63,718 nucleotides of DNA from DATCRE01 sp964235605. Its GTDB lineage: Bacteria; Bacteroidota; Bacteroidia; Cytophagales; Cyclobacteriaceae. The stretch spans positions 1 through 63,718 of the forward strand of contig CAXSCR010000018.1 in NCBI GenBank assembly GCA_964235605.1, written 5' to 3'. The notes under the pieces were generated by a model. The model was not told the origin of the DNA. It ran no database searches and saw nothing but the letters and a program-made list of their open reading frames with translations. The position numbers were made by a program, and so were the translations under genes. Shown piece by piece: positions 36,657-46,108 of this stretch (position 1 is its first letter; each line of letters starts with the position of its first letter).

Positions 36657-37225
36657 ATGAAGTTTGTAGTAAGGTGCTGGTGGACTTTATGTATAGGGAG
36701 ACCCATAACATTAAAATAAGACCCTACAATCTTTTCAATGGCAACCAATCCAATCCAATCCTGCGCACCATAGGCCCCTGCCTTATCAAATGGTTTGTAG
36801 TTATCTACATAGTATTCTATTTCCTGCTTTGAAAGCGTTTTAAAAGTTACTTCCGTTGTATCATCAAAACTTTCTTCCTTTTCTTTTGATACAATGCATA
36901 CACCTGTTACCACTAAGTGTGTTTTTCCTGAAAGCATGGTAAGCATGTTAATGGCATCAGCTCTGTCTTGTGGTTTATTAAGAATTTTGTTGCCTAAAAT
37001 TACTACCGTATCTGCAGTCACAATTATTTCATCATGAATATCGGGCCTAAAGTATTCAGCTTTTTTAGCGGCAAGATATTTTGCAACTTGGTCTACAGGC
37101 ATTTCAGAAGGGAACGTTTCTTCTACGTCAGGTTTCTCTACGGTAAATGTAAACCCAGCTTCTTTCATTAAGTATTGTCTGCGTGGAGAGCTGGATGCAA
37201 GTATAAGCGGTCTTGAAATTGTCAT
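36653..37225 (-). CDS. maf: Maf family nucleoside-triphosphate pyrophosphatase
   Basis: A 190-residue house-cleaning enzyme that hydrolyses non-canonical or modified nucleoside triphosphates (dTTP/UTP or m7GTP type) and is linked to septum arrest. Signature: LILASSSPRRQYLMKEAGF at the N-terminus, EIIVTADTVVI (catalytic Asp), LNKPQDRADAINMLTMLSG and FDKAGAYGAQDWIG. The ATG at 37225 is preceded by 12 nt from the DUF1015 stop, so the two are an operon. Its own stop overlaps the start of the broken CPBP gene. Confidence 0.94.
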   Translation of the reverse strand: MTISRPLILASSSPRRQYLMKEAGFTFTVEKPDVEETFPSEMPVDQVAKYLAAKKAEYFRPDIHDEIIVTADTVVILGNKILNKPQDRADAINMLTMLSGKTHLVVTGVCIVSKEKEESFDDTTEVTFKTLSKQEIEYYVDNYKPFDKAGAYGAQDWIGLVAIEKIVGSYFNVMGLPIHKVHQHLTTNFI

Positions 37226-37237
37226 AATGTAAATTAG

Positions 37238-38542
37238 CTATTTGGTGATTCGATTGGGAGATTCATTAAATTCTTCTTCTTTAATTGAGCTGAAAAGAAA
37301 GCCACAAATAACCTTCGGATAAAAATAAGTAGATTTTTGTGGCATAGTATAACCGCTATGGCAAACACGTTTCACTTCTTCAATGGTAATGCCATTGGTA
37401 ATAATTGCCATCTGAACATCACCTTTTAAAACTTTGTTATAACAGTCAGGAAAACTTCTTTCAAAATCTATATTTTCTGATTGCCTTTGAATTTTGCCGG
37501 CAATGCCAAGTATCTTTTCTATGATGAAATAATGCATCACAGTTAGATCTAATTTTTTTACTTCCTCAGGAAAGGGCCACTTTAATGTGGTAAAGCATTC
37601 TGGTTTTAGCCTTATTTTATATGTTTTATCTTCTACTATGATACCAAAGGCCCACTGCTTGCCTAGAATTATTTCGTTAATGCTTGTTCCATCTTCAACT
37701 TCTTTTACAATGAAATCATTTTCTAACTTTTTTATGATATCACGATAATCAAAGTTGATAATATTTTTAATTAACCTATGTGTAGGTAGAATACAGATAT
37801 CACCTGCCTCTGTATTGGTTAAATACATCAGGTGGAAATTATAACCTTCCTGCCCTGTATGATTTGAGTTTACTAGTTTTTGCTTCTCTTTAAAAACCAA
37901 TGAACTTTCATAACGATGGTGCCCATCAGCTAAAATCACAGTTTTGCTTTTTAGGGTATTTATGAAAATTTTAATTTGATTCGGATCACTTATTATTGCA
38001 AGTATATCACGTACGCCCTGGTAGTCCTCTGTTTCATAAATGGGATTAAGCATGGCCTGGTCCATAAGTTCTTCTAACACAAAAGTTTCATCTGTATAAA
38101 GCCCATGCGTAGCACTTACATTGAGTTCTGTTTTTTCAAGAAGCTCAATTCTGTCATTTACAGATTTGGGTATGGTGTTCTCATGACGCAAAATCACATT
38201 TTCACTCCAATCATAAATACGGATGTTGCTGATAAATCCTTTGCGGCACAGCTCTTTATTCGATCCCGCAAGGGTAAAGTATTGATAATACACATATATA
38301 CCTGGATCGTCATCTTGACTTAATATGCCTTTCATTTTCCAGTCATGTAACAAACGCGCAGCACGTTCACTTGCATCAGGTTGTTCAGGAACCGAAATGT
38401 GTATGCTGTTGAAAGCGTTTTGATAAAGTGCCCTTCTTTGTTTTTCTGATACCACATCAAACAGGGGCGAAGTAAGCGAATCAATATCTTTTGATAATTC
38501 GTCGTTATAACGCCAAGCTCGTAGTGGTTTTATTTCTGCCAA
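37238..38542 (-). CDS. DUF1015 family protein
   Basis: A 434-residue cytoplasmic protein of the DUF1015 family (PF06245-type conserved protein). It starts AEIKPLRAWRYN, the usual N-terminus, which supports the TTG start at 38542 despite its rarity. The most conserved region ADGHHRYESSLVFKEK lies near residue 205. The family has no proven activity; in some genomes it sits with serine or one-carbon metabolism genes, but here it is followed by maf. No membrane segment or signal peptide is seen. Confidence 0.88.
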   Translation of the reverse strand: MAEIKPLRAWRYNDELSKDIDSLTSPLFDVVSEKQRRALYQNAFNSIHISVPEQPDASERAARLLHDWKMKGILSQDDDPGIYVYYQYFTLAGSNKELCRKGFISNIRIYDWSENVILRHENTIPKSVNDRIELLEKTELNVSATHGLYTDETFVLEELMDQAMLNPIYETEDYQGVRDILAIISDPNQIKIFINTLKSKTVILADGHHRYESSLVFKEKQKLVNSNHTGQEGYNFHLMYLTNTEAGDICILPTHRLIKNIINFDYRDIIKKLENDFIVKEVEDGTSINEIILGKQWAFGIIVEDKTYKIRLKPECFTTLKWPFPEEVKKLDLTVMHYFIIEKILGIAGKIQRQSENIDFERSFPDCYNKVLKGDVQMAIITNGITIEEVKRVCHSGYTMPQKSTYFYPKVICGFLFSSIKEEEFNESPNRITK

Positions 38543-38639
38543 TGGTTATATTTTAAGCGTGTTAATTTATGTTCAGTTGTTGTTAGGGCTATACAGAAGC
38601 TACCAACAACTTTTGGCTCAATGTTAGCACCATAGGATT

Positions 38640-40148
38640 TTAGCATTTTCTGTTTTTCATCCAGTTACTTTTCTTTTCTTCTTCTTTTCTTTGTTCTACT
38701 TTTCTTTGTTCTATAGGTGATTCAGTAACTTTATTTAATAGCCTTGATGTTAACATAGCGGCAATAAGTTCTTCGTCTTCCAACGCTTCATTTAGAACCG
38801 AAGGCTGAAAGTATTTTTCAACAAAACGAGTGTCAAAATTACCTGAGCGAAAAGCTTCGTGATGCATTACAAACTTGCAAAAACCCAATGTTGTTTCAAG
38901 TCCAGTTATTTCATATTCGTTAATGGCTCTTATTGTTTTTGCTATAGCCGCTTCACGCGTATCGGCATGGCAAATTAGTTTTGCAATCATAGGATCATAA
39001 TAGAATGGTATTTCCATTCCTTGCTCAAAGCCATCATCAACACGTATACCATGGCCTTGTGGTCTTTTATACGTAGTTAACGTTCCAATATCAGGAAGAA
39101 AATTATTCGATGGGTCTTCTGCGTAAACACGGATTTCAACGGCATGTCCATTTATTTTAAGGTAGTCTTGCTTGAAGGGAATTTTTTCTCCTTCCGCAAT
39201 TTTTATTTGAAGCTTGACAAGATCTAACCCCGTGATTTCTTCAGTTACTGGATGCTCTACTTGTAAGCGTGTATTCATTTCCAGAAAATAGAAATTGAGA
39301 TTCTCATCGAGAATAAACTCAACGGTGCCCGCCCCATAGTAGCCGCATGATTTGCCAACATTAATAGCTGCGTCACCCATTTCCTTTCTTTTTTCGGCTG
39401 TGAGTATAGAAGAGGGGGCCTCTTCAACAACTTTTTGATGCCTCCGCTGTATGGAACATTCACGTTCAAAAAGATGGACTACGTTTCCATGTTGATCACC
39501 AAATATCTGAAATTCAATGTGTCGTGGAGAGCTAACATATTTTTCAATAAAAACTGATCCATCGCCAAATGCTGACACGGCTTCACTTATTGCGCGATCC
39601 ATTTGCTCTTCAAAGCTTGCTTCACCATTTACAATGCGCATCCCTTTTCCACCGCCGCCGGCACTGGCTTTAATCAGGACTGGGTATCCTATCTGGGCAG
39701 CTATTGTTTTGGCTTTGCTTACATCTGTAATCGGTTCTGAAGTTCCGGGTACTAAGGGCACATTAAACTTTGCAACGGCTTCTTTCGCAGCGAGCTTGCT
39801 ACCCATTATTGCAATTGCCTCGGGCGATGGGCCAATGAAAATTATACCCGCGTCTTTAAGACTTGTCGCAAATTTTTCATTTTCAGAAAGAAAACCATAT
39901 CCCGGATGTACCGCGTCGGCTTTAGATCGCTTGGCTGCGTCTATAATTTTATCAATGCATAAGTACGACTCGGAAGAAGGAGGGAGACCAATATAAATTG
40001 CTTCATCAGCAAAGCGAACATGTAGGGCATTTCTATCAGCTTCGCTGTACACGGCAACAGTCTTAATGCCCATTTCGCTTGCACTTCTCATTACCCTAAG
40101 GGCAATCTCACCTCTGTTAGCAACTAATAGTTTATGAATTTTTGGCAT
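38640..40148 (-). CDS. accC: Biotin carboxylase subunit (AccC-type)
   Basis: An ATP-grasp carboxylase that charges biotin on a carrier protein with bicarbonate and ATP. Seen: KIHKLLVANRGEIALRVMRS, the ATP-grasp loop SAGGGGKGMRIV, MNTRLQVEHPVTEEITGLD and the C-terminal RVYAEDPSNNFLPDIG. The ATG at 40148 gives 502 residues; 15 upstream codons have no family similarity. The enzyme is about 50 residues longer than E. coli AccC (449), ending with a charged tail rich in Glu, Arg, Lys and Gln (EQRKVEQRKEEEKK). No biotin-carrier or carboxyltransferase gene is adjacent, so whether it serves acetyl-, propionyl- or methylcrotonyl-CoA carboxylation is open. Confidence 0.9.
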   Translation of the reverse strand: MPKIHKLLVANRGEIALRVMRSASEMGIKTVAVYSEADRNALHVRFADEAIYIGLPPSSESYLCIDKIIDAAKRSKADAVHPGYGFLSENEKFATSLKDAGIIFIGPSPEAIAIMGSKLAAKEAVAKFNVPLVPGTSEPITDVSKAKTIAAQIGYPVLIKASAGGGGKGMRIVNGEASFEEQMDRAISEAVSAFGDGSVFIEKYVSSPRHIEFQIFGDQHGNVVHLFERECSIQRRHQKVVEEAPSSILTAEKRKEMGDAAINVGKSCGYYGAGTVEFILDENLNFYFLEMNTRLQVEHPVTEEITGLDLVKLQIKIAEGEKIPFKQDYLKINGHAVEIRVYAEDPSNNFLPDIGTLTTYKRPQGHGIRVDDGFEQGMEIPFYYDPMIAKLICHADTREAAIAKTIRAINEYEITGLETTLGFCKFVMHHEAFRSGNFDTRFVEKYFQPSVLNEALEDEELIAAMLTSRLLNKVTESPIEQRKVEQRKEEEKKSNWMKNRKC

Positions 40149-40259
40149 AAATGGGCTAAATGCAATGCTAACAAATAATTTGTGGCTTGCCAAGAGGTAA
40201 GGTTAAGGCGTTAACCGGTTTTTTCTTTACTTTTGGCGGCAATAAAACTGAACTTCGAA

Positions 40260-41516
40260 ATGGTAGATTTATTTGACAAGCTTACAATGGAGGCGGGCCC
40301 GTTGGCCAAGTATTCTCACTTACCAGATGATTATTTCTTTTTTCCAAAACTAGAAGGTGACATTGGACCCAGAATGAAATTTAACGGAAAGAAGGTTTTA
40401 AACTGGAGCTTAAATAATTATCTCGGTTTAGCGAACCATCCTGAGGTTAGAAAAGCCGATGCTGATTCTGCAGCTGAATATGGTCTTGCTTCGCCTATGG
40501 GCGCTAGAATGATGTCTGGTAACTCAGTAAAGCACCTTGATCTTGAGCGAGAATTGGCTGATTTTGTTAATAAAGAAGACGTAATGCTACTTAATTTCGG
40601 CTATCAAGGTGTAGTTTCTATAATTGATGCTATTGTTGATCGTAAAGATATAATTGTTTATGATGCGGAATCACATGCCTGTATCATAGATGGTGTTCGC
40701 CTACATATGGGGAAGCGCTTTGTGTATACGCACAACGATATGGAGAGCTTAGAAAAGCAACTGCAACGTGCTACACGTCTTGCTAATGAGTCAGGCGGTG
40801 GCATACTTGTTATCACCGAAGGCGTATTCGGTATGTCAGGTAAGCAAGGTGATTTAAAAGGGGTTGTTGAATTAAAGAAGAAATACAATTTCCGGTTGTT
40901 TGTAGATGATGCACATGGTTTTGGAACCATGGGAAAAACAGGTGCTGGAACAGGCGAAGAACAAGGCGTGCAAGATCAAGTAGATCTTTACTTTTCAACA
41001 TTTGCCAAATCAATGGCAAGTATCGGTGCTTTTGTAGCTGGCGATAAGCACATCCTAAAGTTTTTGCGCTATAGCGTTCGCTCCCAAATTTATGCGAAAA
41101 GCTTACCTATGCCCTTGGTCATTGGTGCTTTGAAGCGTCTTGAGCTATTAAGAACACAACCTTCGCTTAAAGATAACCTTTGGAAGATTGTGCATGCCGT
41201 ACAAAATGGTTTGAAAGAACGTGGGTTCTATTTGGGTACTACTAGTTCCCCTGTTACCCCTGTATTATTTAAAGGTGGTGTTGGTGAGGCGGCAAATATG
41301 TCAATGGATTTAAGGGAAAATTACAATATTTTCTGTTCTGTGGTTATCTATCCTGTTGTACCTAAGGATGTTATTATGTTCCGAATCATTCCTACCTCAG
41401 CCCATAACATGGCCGATGTAGAAGAGACATTAATCGCGTTTTCAGCATTAAAAGAAAAGCTTGATAGTGGGTTCTACCGCAAGGAAGAACTGGTATCAAT
41501 GACTAAGGTGGGTTAA
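40260..41516 (+). CDS. Alpha-oxoamine synthase family PLP enzyme (SPT/AONS-like)
   Basis: A fold-type I PLP enzyme of the group that condenses an amino acid with an acyl-CoA: serine palmitoyltransferase, 8-amino-7-oxononanoate synthase or glycine C-acetyltransferase. Motifs: WSLNNYLGLANHPEVRKAD, SGNSVKHLDLERELADF, YDAESHACIIDGVRL, the PLP aspartate/histidine in VDDAHGFGTMG and the PLP lysine in FSTFAKSMASIGAF. The ATG at 40260 gives 418 residues. TFAKS resembles the SPT-type lysine motif more than the TLGKA of AONS, and Bacteroidota make sphingolipids, so a sphingolipid role is plausible but not proven. No biotin genes are near. Confidence 0.85.
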   Translation: MVDLFDKLTMEAGPLAKYSHLPDDYFFFPKLEGDIGPRMKFNGKKVLNWSLNNYLGLANHPEVRKADADSAAEYGLASPMGARMMSGNSVKHLDLERELADFVNKEDVMLLNFGYQGVVSIIDAIVDRKDIIVYDAESHACIIDGVRLHMGKRFVYTHNDMESLEKQLQRATRLANESGGGILVITEGVFGMSGKQGDLKGVVELKKKYNFRLFVDDAHGFGTMGKTGAGTGEEQGVQDQVDLYFSTFAKSMASIGAFVAGDKHILKFLRYSVRSQIYAKSLPMPLVIGALKRLELLRTQPSLKDNLWKIVHAVQNGLKERGFYLGTTSSPVTPVLFKGGVGEAANMSMDLRENYNIFCSVVIYPVVPKDVIMFRIIPTSAHNMADVEETLIAFSALKEKLDSGFYRKEELVSMTKVG

Positions 41517-41602
41517 AAAAAACGGCTTTTTTCGTTGTTTTAAAAGGTTTTTTTTTAAATTGGCATAGGAAACTAAATTTTACTACTTAAAACTGAAATA
41601 AA

Positions 41603-41779
41603 ATGCAAAAATTTGAAGAACTAAAGGCTCTCATTGCTTCTCTTGAGGGTGATGCAGACAAGTTTTATAATAAAGGTAATAGCGCTGCGGGCACCCGCGT
41701 AAGAAAGGGTATGCAAGACCTTAAGAACCTAGCTCAGGTTATACGTTCTGAAGTTCAGGATATTAAGAATAAGGCATAA
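41603..41779 (+). CDS. Hc1-type histone H1-like mini protein
   Basis: A 58-residue protein starting QKFEELKALIASLEGDADKF and continuing YNKGNSAAGTRVRKGMQDLK, NLAQVIRSEVQDIKN. This is the histone H1-like (Hc1, PF07432) N-terminal module seen as a free-standing, strongly conserved small protein across Bacteroidota. It is helical, basic, and likely binds DNA. It lacks the long lysine-rich tail of chlamydial Hc1; interestingly, the 25-residue Lys/Ala protein at 558-635 has exactly that tail composition. It lies 86 nt after the PLP enzyme gene. It is short enough to be missed by length-filtered gene calling. Confidence 0.85.
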   Translation: MQKFEELKALIASLEGDADKFYNKGNSAAGTRVRKGMQDLKNLAQVIRSEVQDIKNKA

Positions 41780-41875
41780 TTTAGATACACATAAGAGATT
41801 TATAAGGATAGTTTTAAGCTATCCTTACTTTTACTTTTTCGATTTGGTTATATCAATTACTTAATTGTTAACGCC

Positions 41876-42229
41876 GTGAAGAAAACTATCATTATAGCTT
41901 ACACCTGTTTAATTGCATTTTGCATTTTAGGTTGTTCAGAAGATGATGGGGTTATCCTGGCTAACCAAAAGACCAATTATTCTTTTTCAGTATCGGCGGT
42001 TGACAATACGCCCTATGTAGCTACAATAACCTGGGGTGTTAATGACTTAAATTTAAACCAAAAGGTTAATTCGTATGGTTTTGGCTCAAGTGTTGAATTG
42101 GGAGACGGCGAAAGTCTACTACTGAGAATAGATACAGCCGAAGACCTATATCTTACAGTAACCATCGATAACGAGCCAATGCCTAAACAACAGGTAACGA
42201 GTGGTCAAGTTGTTGTGTTTGACAAGTAG
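41876..42229 (+). CDS. Small lipoprotein of unknown function
   Basis: A 117-residue lipoprotein that starts at GTG 41876, with signal IAFCILGC and lipidation at Cys20. The mature part is beta-rich (VSAVDNTPYVATITWGVND, YLTVTIDNEPMPKQQV), consistent with a small immunoglobulin-like or beta-sandwich domain. I recognise no family. It stands alone between the Hc1 gene and the convergent mutS2. Confidence 0.7.
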   Translation: MKKTIIIAYTCLIAFCILGCSEDDGVILANQKTNYSFSVSAVDNTPYVATITWGVNDLNLNQKVNSYGFGSSVELGDGESLLLRIDTAEDLYLTVTIDNEPMPKQQVTSGQVVVFDK

Positions 42230-42311
42230 TCTCAATCTCTCAATCTTAGCTCGTTTCTCAAATACTTCAATATTAATTAAGCACGAGAGTTGGCCTTAAG
42301 CACTCTAAAAA

Positions 42312-44681
42312 TTATTTTAAAACCACTAAGGTCACGCCATCTCCACCTCGGTCTGCATGTTCATCTGTAAAAGATGCTACTGCCTTGTACTTTTTTAAAT
42401 GTTCCCTAATTACCTTTCTTAGCACGCCTTCGCCTTTTCCATGTATAATTTTCAATTTGCTTTGGGCTAATAAAATTGCAGTGTCAAGAAATTGTTCAAG
42501 GAGTGGTACTACCTCGTCAACCCTTTTTCCACGCACATCTAAGTTACTACTGAAATTCGCCTGTTTTTCATAAACGTTAATACCAGCCGAACTTAAACGT
42601 CTGCTTATTTCCCTTTCAGGATTTGTGTAAGTTGATTTTTCTAACTTATTAACACTTACTGTCGACTTCATTTCTCCAAATTGGACAATGGCTGTATTTC
42701 CCTTAATAGATAATAATACGCCACTTCCATCCTGACCAATGATCCGTACACGTGTCCCTTCTTTTAATTCTTCCTTGGCTTCGTTATCTTTTTTTGCAAC
42801 GTCGTCCGCTACTTTTAGCGATAGTTCTTGTAGGTTCTTTCGAACCTTGCTAGTCTCTTTCTTCTCCGCCTTGTTTTCGCGTATATGGCGTATTGTTTTT
42901 TCTATCTCTCGGTTGGTATCCTTAAGCAGAACCTGTGCTTCGTTCTTTGCCTTATCTATGATTTCTTTTTTGCGTGTTTCGAGGTCTGAAGAAAGTGATT
43001 GATATTTAGAAAGGGATTGCTTTAAAGCGATTTCCTGCTCCTCCATTCGCTTTATCTTCTCACTTAGTTCCTGTCTTTCTTTTTCCAGACTTCTTACCAT
43101 CGATTCAAAGCCTGCTAAATCCTTTCCGACCAGATTCTCAGCTTCCTCTAAAGTTGTATGGGGAAGTCCTGTTTTGCGGGCAATCTCCAAGGCAAAAGAG
43201 CTCCCTGGTTTTCCTATGTCTAGGATGTAGAGGGGAACTAGTTTCCTATCATCAAACCGCATAGCTGCATTGCGAATGCCTTCCTGCTGTCCAGCGAATA
43301 ATTTCAAATTATAATAATGCGTAGTGGCGACACCCCATACGTGCTTTTGCAGTAATGAATGGAGAATGGCTTGGGCAATAGCGCCTCCAAAATCAGGATC
43401 AGTACCTGAACCCAACTCATCCATTAAGATCAATGATTTATCTGATGCAGATTGTATGAACACCGCCATATTACGCAAGTGACTACTGTACGTACTCAAG
43501 TCATTTTCTATGGATTGCTGATCGCCAATGTCAAGGAAGATGCCATTAAATACACCTACGCGTGATCGACCAGACACAGGAATAAGTAAACCACATTGAA
43601 ACATGTATTGCAATAACCCCACGGTTTTTAAACAAACAGATTTTCCACCAGCATTTGGACCTGATACCAAAAGCATTCTTTCTTTGGCATTCAATTCTAT
43701 GTCAAGCGGAATGATCTCTCGCTTATTTTTAAGGCTAAGATATAGAAGGGGATGTTTCGCCTTGTACCAAACCAAGTCAGGTCTACTTTCTATAATGGGC
43801 ATATCGCCCATAATCTCTAATGATAATTTTGCTTTTGCCCGTATAAAATCAATTTCAGCTAGAAAGTGAAAAGCAGTTTCTAAAGCTGGTAATTGTTCGC
43901 GCAAAGAATCAGTAAGTTCTTTTAAAATTCTTATGACTTCACGTTTTTCAGCATGTTCTAAGTCACGAATTTCATTGTTGGCGTCAAGCATTTCGGCTGG
44001 CTCCATAAACACAGTTTGACCTGTTGCGGACTCATCCAAGATGAAGCCTTTCATTTTGCGTTTATGCTCAGCTTGTATTGGAATTACGATACGCCCATCT
44101 CTTACAGTAGGAAGCGACCCTTCAGGAACCCACTTATCACTAACTGCCTTTCTAAAGATGCTTTCAGCCAACCTCCGTAAACGACCTTGCTCTTCACGTA
44201 ACTTTTTACGAATTCTGCTAAGCTCAGAACTCGCAGAATCTTTCACCAACCCTGTATCATCAACTTTTGATAAGATAAGGTGTGGTATATGTTGTGTTAC
44301 GGTAACATGCTCACATACTTTATAAAGCTCAGGGTAAACCTCCCTTGATTTTGTAAGGAAGGATTTAGAAGCCAAAATGGTTTGCAAGGCATAGGCGAAA
44401 TTTAAAAATTCAATTCCATCCAGATAATTTCCTTGTAACGCTATGCGAGCGAGCCAATCTGTTGGATCAAAAAAGTACCGCGACGGAAAGTCTTCTGATT
44501 TTTCAAGAATTAAACGGAATTCGAGATTTTGTTTTAATAAAGTTTTTATCGGCTCAACTTCAGTATGGAATTGAATTTGATCAACCAATGCTTCAGCAGC
44601 AGGTGAAAGACAGTTGGTTCGCAACTTCTGCCTTACCTGATCGAAGCCCAACTTTTGTTCAAGGTCGGCGGGATAAATCAT
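42312..44681 (-). CDS. mutS2: Endonuclease MutS2
   Basis: A 789-residue MutS-family ATPase that suppresses homologous recombination and, in other bacteria, splits collided ribosomes; it does not act in mismatch repair. It lacks the mismatch-recognition domain. Seen in order: core helices, Walker A GPNAGGKSVCL (about residue 342), DELGSGTDPDFGGAIAQA (Walker B), a long Glu/Lys-rich coiled coil (about 515-620), a KOW-like segment (EGTRVRIIGQDGSGVLLSI) and a C-terminal Smr nuclease domain with LDVRGKRVDEV and IIHGKGEGVLRKVI. All functional motifs are intact. Its start overlaps the stop of the DUF4296 gene by 4 nt. Confidence 0.95.
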   Translation of the reverse strand: MIYPADLEQKLGFDQVRQKLRTNCLSPAAEALVDQIQFHTEVEPIKTLLKQNLEFRLILEKSEDFPSRYFFDPTDWLARIALQGNYLDGIEFLNFAYALQTILASKSFLTKSREVYPELYKVCEHVTVTQHIPHLILSKVDDTGLVKDSASSELSRIRKKLREEQGRLRRLAESIFRKAVSDKWVPEGSLPTVRDGRIVIPIQAEHKRKMKGFILDESATGQTVFMEPAEMLDANNEIRDLEHAEKREVIRILKELTDSLREQLPALETAFHFLAEIDFIRAKAKLSLEIMGDMPIIESRPDLVWYKAKHPLLYLSLKNKREIIPLDIELNAKERMLLVSGPNAGGKSVCLKTVGLLQYMFQCGLLIPVSGRSRVGVFNGIFLDIGDQQSIENDLSTYSSHLRNMAVFIQSASDKSLILMDELGSGTDPDFGGAIAQAILHSLLQKHVWGVATTHYYNLKLFAGQQEGIRNAAMRFDDRKLVPLYILDIGKPGSSFALEIARKTGLPHTTLEEAENLVGKDLAGFESMVRSLEKERQELSEKIKRMEEQEIALKQSLSKYQSLSSDLETRKKEIIDKAKNEAQVLLKDTNREIEKTIRHIRENKAEKKETSKVRKNLQELSLKVADDVAKKDNEAKEELKEGTRVRIIGQDGSGVLLSIKGNTAIVQFGEMKSTVSVNKLEKSTYTNPEREISRRLSSAGINVYEKQANFSSNLDVRGKRVDEVVPLLEQFLDTAILLAQSKLKIIHGKGEGVLRKVIREHLKKYKAVASFTDEHADRGGDGVTLVVLK

Positions 44682-45067
44682 TTTCTGTCTTTCTTGATAG
44701 GAGGAGTTGTTACATTCAACCTTTGCTCGTGTAGATTTAAAGAGTCAACCAATGCCGCATAGATTTGTTCCAGTTCGACTGGTTTTTCAATATAATAATC
44801 AAATGATTTTTTAAATAAAGAATCTGGCACCCCCGTATTTTCAAAAACCTTCCCCTTCATCTTATCAAAGACAACTTGAGCCGAGTCGGTAGAAAGACTT
44901 AGTCTAGCCACTTTTTGTTCGTTCACGTATATTTCAATCATGGCTTTCACCATTTCTTGCTGCGATAAAATGGCAACAGGTTTTTTGTCAGGTCCACAAG
45001 AAATCAACAGGCCAAGCAATACAAGACTGCTTAACACTATTTGATGTCGAAAAATGCCAGTTATCAT
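44678..45067 (-). CDS. DUF4296 lipoprotein
   Basis: A 129-residue lipoprotein with signal LLGLLISCG. The mature domain matches DUF4296 (VAILSQQEMVKAMIEIYVNE, then VFENTGVPDSLFKKSFDYYI), a small helical family found only in Bacteroidota and often near genes for envelope proteins. No function is known. The stop overlaps the mutS2 start by 4 nt, so the two are transcribed and translated together; that coupling is unexplained. Confidence 0.85.
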   Translation of the reverse strand: MITGIFRHQIVLSSLVLLGLLISCGPDKKPVAILSQQEMVKAMIEIYVNEQKVARLSLSTDSAQVVFDKMKGKVFENTGVPDSLFKKSFDYYIEKPVELEQIYAALVDSLNLHEQRLNVTTPPIKKDRK

Positions 45068-45232
45068 TATTAGATTTTAAACTCTTTTGAATGGGCAAAA
45101 TACTCATATTTGTTATAATTTGCGACTTGTACTAATATCCATTGTAAGGACCGTAAAGCAGGAGCGACGTCGATGTTGATAATAATACGATTTATAACAG
45201 ATAACGATTAACGGATACCGTGTACGTTTAGC

Positions 45233-46108
45233 ATGAAGGAGGTATTAAAAAAGCTGCGTAAGTATGAGATTCAGATCCGCAAGGCTATTAATAGCCAAAT
45301 GCAGGGTGACTATCATTCTATCTTCAAAGGATCAGGATTAGAGTTTGATGACGTACGGCCTTATCAATATGGTGATGACATTCGTAGCATTGATTGGAGT
45401 GTTTCAGCGAAAGGTCATGGTACCTTCGTTAAAACGTTTCGCGAGGAGAAAGAGCAAACCGTATTTTTTCTTTTAGATGTAAGTGCTTCGGAAGATATTG
45501 GCAGCAAAGGTCAGACAAAAGGTGATATAGGCAAGGAGATTTGTGGCGTGCTGGCACTATCAGCCGTAAAAGAGTCTAGCCACGTTGGACTTATTTGCTA
45601 TACAGATCAAAAAGAAAAATATATAAGACCAAATAAAGGCGGTGCACAGGCTTATCAATTAATTTATGCACTAGCTAAGCTTGAAACTAAATCGTTAAAA
45701 ACAAATTTAAATAAAGCCATAGCGTTTGCCTTAAATAGCATTAAACGTAGAAGTGTTATTATTTTGATTTCAGATTTTATCGATGAAGGATATTCTGATA
45801 ATCTAAAAGCACTGGCACGCCGACATGATTTGGTAATTATTCAAATCAGTGACAAAAGAGAAACTCATCTACCAAAATTGGGTATCATACCAGTGGTTGA
45901 TAAAGAATCTAAGAAAACCTTATGGATCAATACATCATTTGGTGATTTCAGAAATAAAATAAGTGAACGCCATGCCGCTCGTAAGAAGGAATTAACAGAC
46001 TTCAGTCGTAAGCATCAGGTAAATTTCGTTTCACTAGATACAGAAGAAGATTATGTACCTAAGTTGCTTAGGTTGTTTAAAGTAAGAAATAAATCGCTTA
46101 AAGTATAG
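45233..46108 (+). CDS. DUF58 domain-containing protein (Bat operon)
   Basis: A 291-residue protein with the DUF58 signature: KGSGLEFDDVRPYQYGDDIR, SIDWSVSAKGHGTFVKTFRE and then a von Willebrand-like fold starting VFFLLDVSASEDIG. DUF58 proteins are usually encoded next to a MoxR AAA+ ATPase and VWA proteins, and act in assembly or stress tolerance of the envelope. Here the MoxR gene that normally precedes it is absent; the 165 nt before it hold no gene. The stop overlaps the next start by one base (TAGTG). Confidence 0.9.
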   Translation: MKEVLKKLRKYEIQIRKAINSQMQGDYHSIFKGSGLEFDDVRPYQYGDDIRSIDWSVSAKGHGTFVKTFREEKEQTVFFLLDVSASEDIGSKGQTKGDIGKEICGVLALSAVKESSHVGLICYTDQKEKYIRPNKGGAQAYQLIYALAKLETKSLKTNLNKAIAFALNSIKRRSVIILISDFIDEGYSDNLKALARRHDLVIIQISDKRETHLPKLGIIPVVDKESKKTLWINTSFGDFRNKISERHAARKKELTDFSRKHQVNFVSLDTEEDYVPKLLRLFKVRNKSLKV

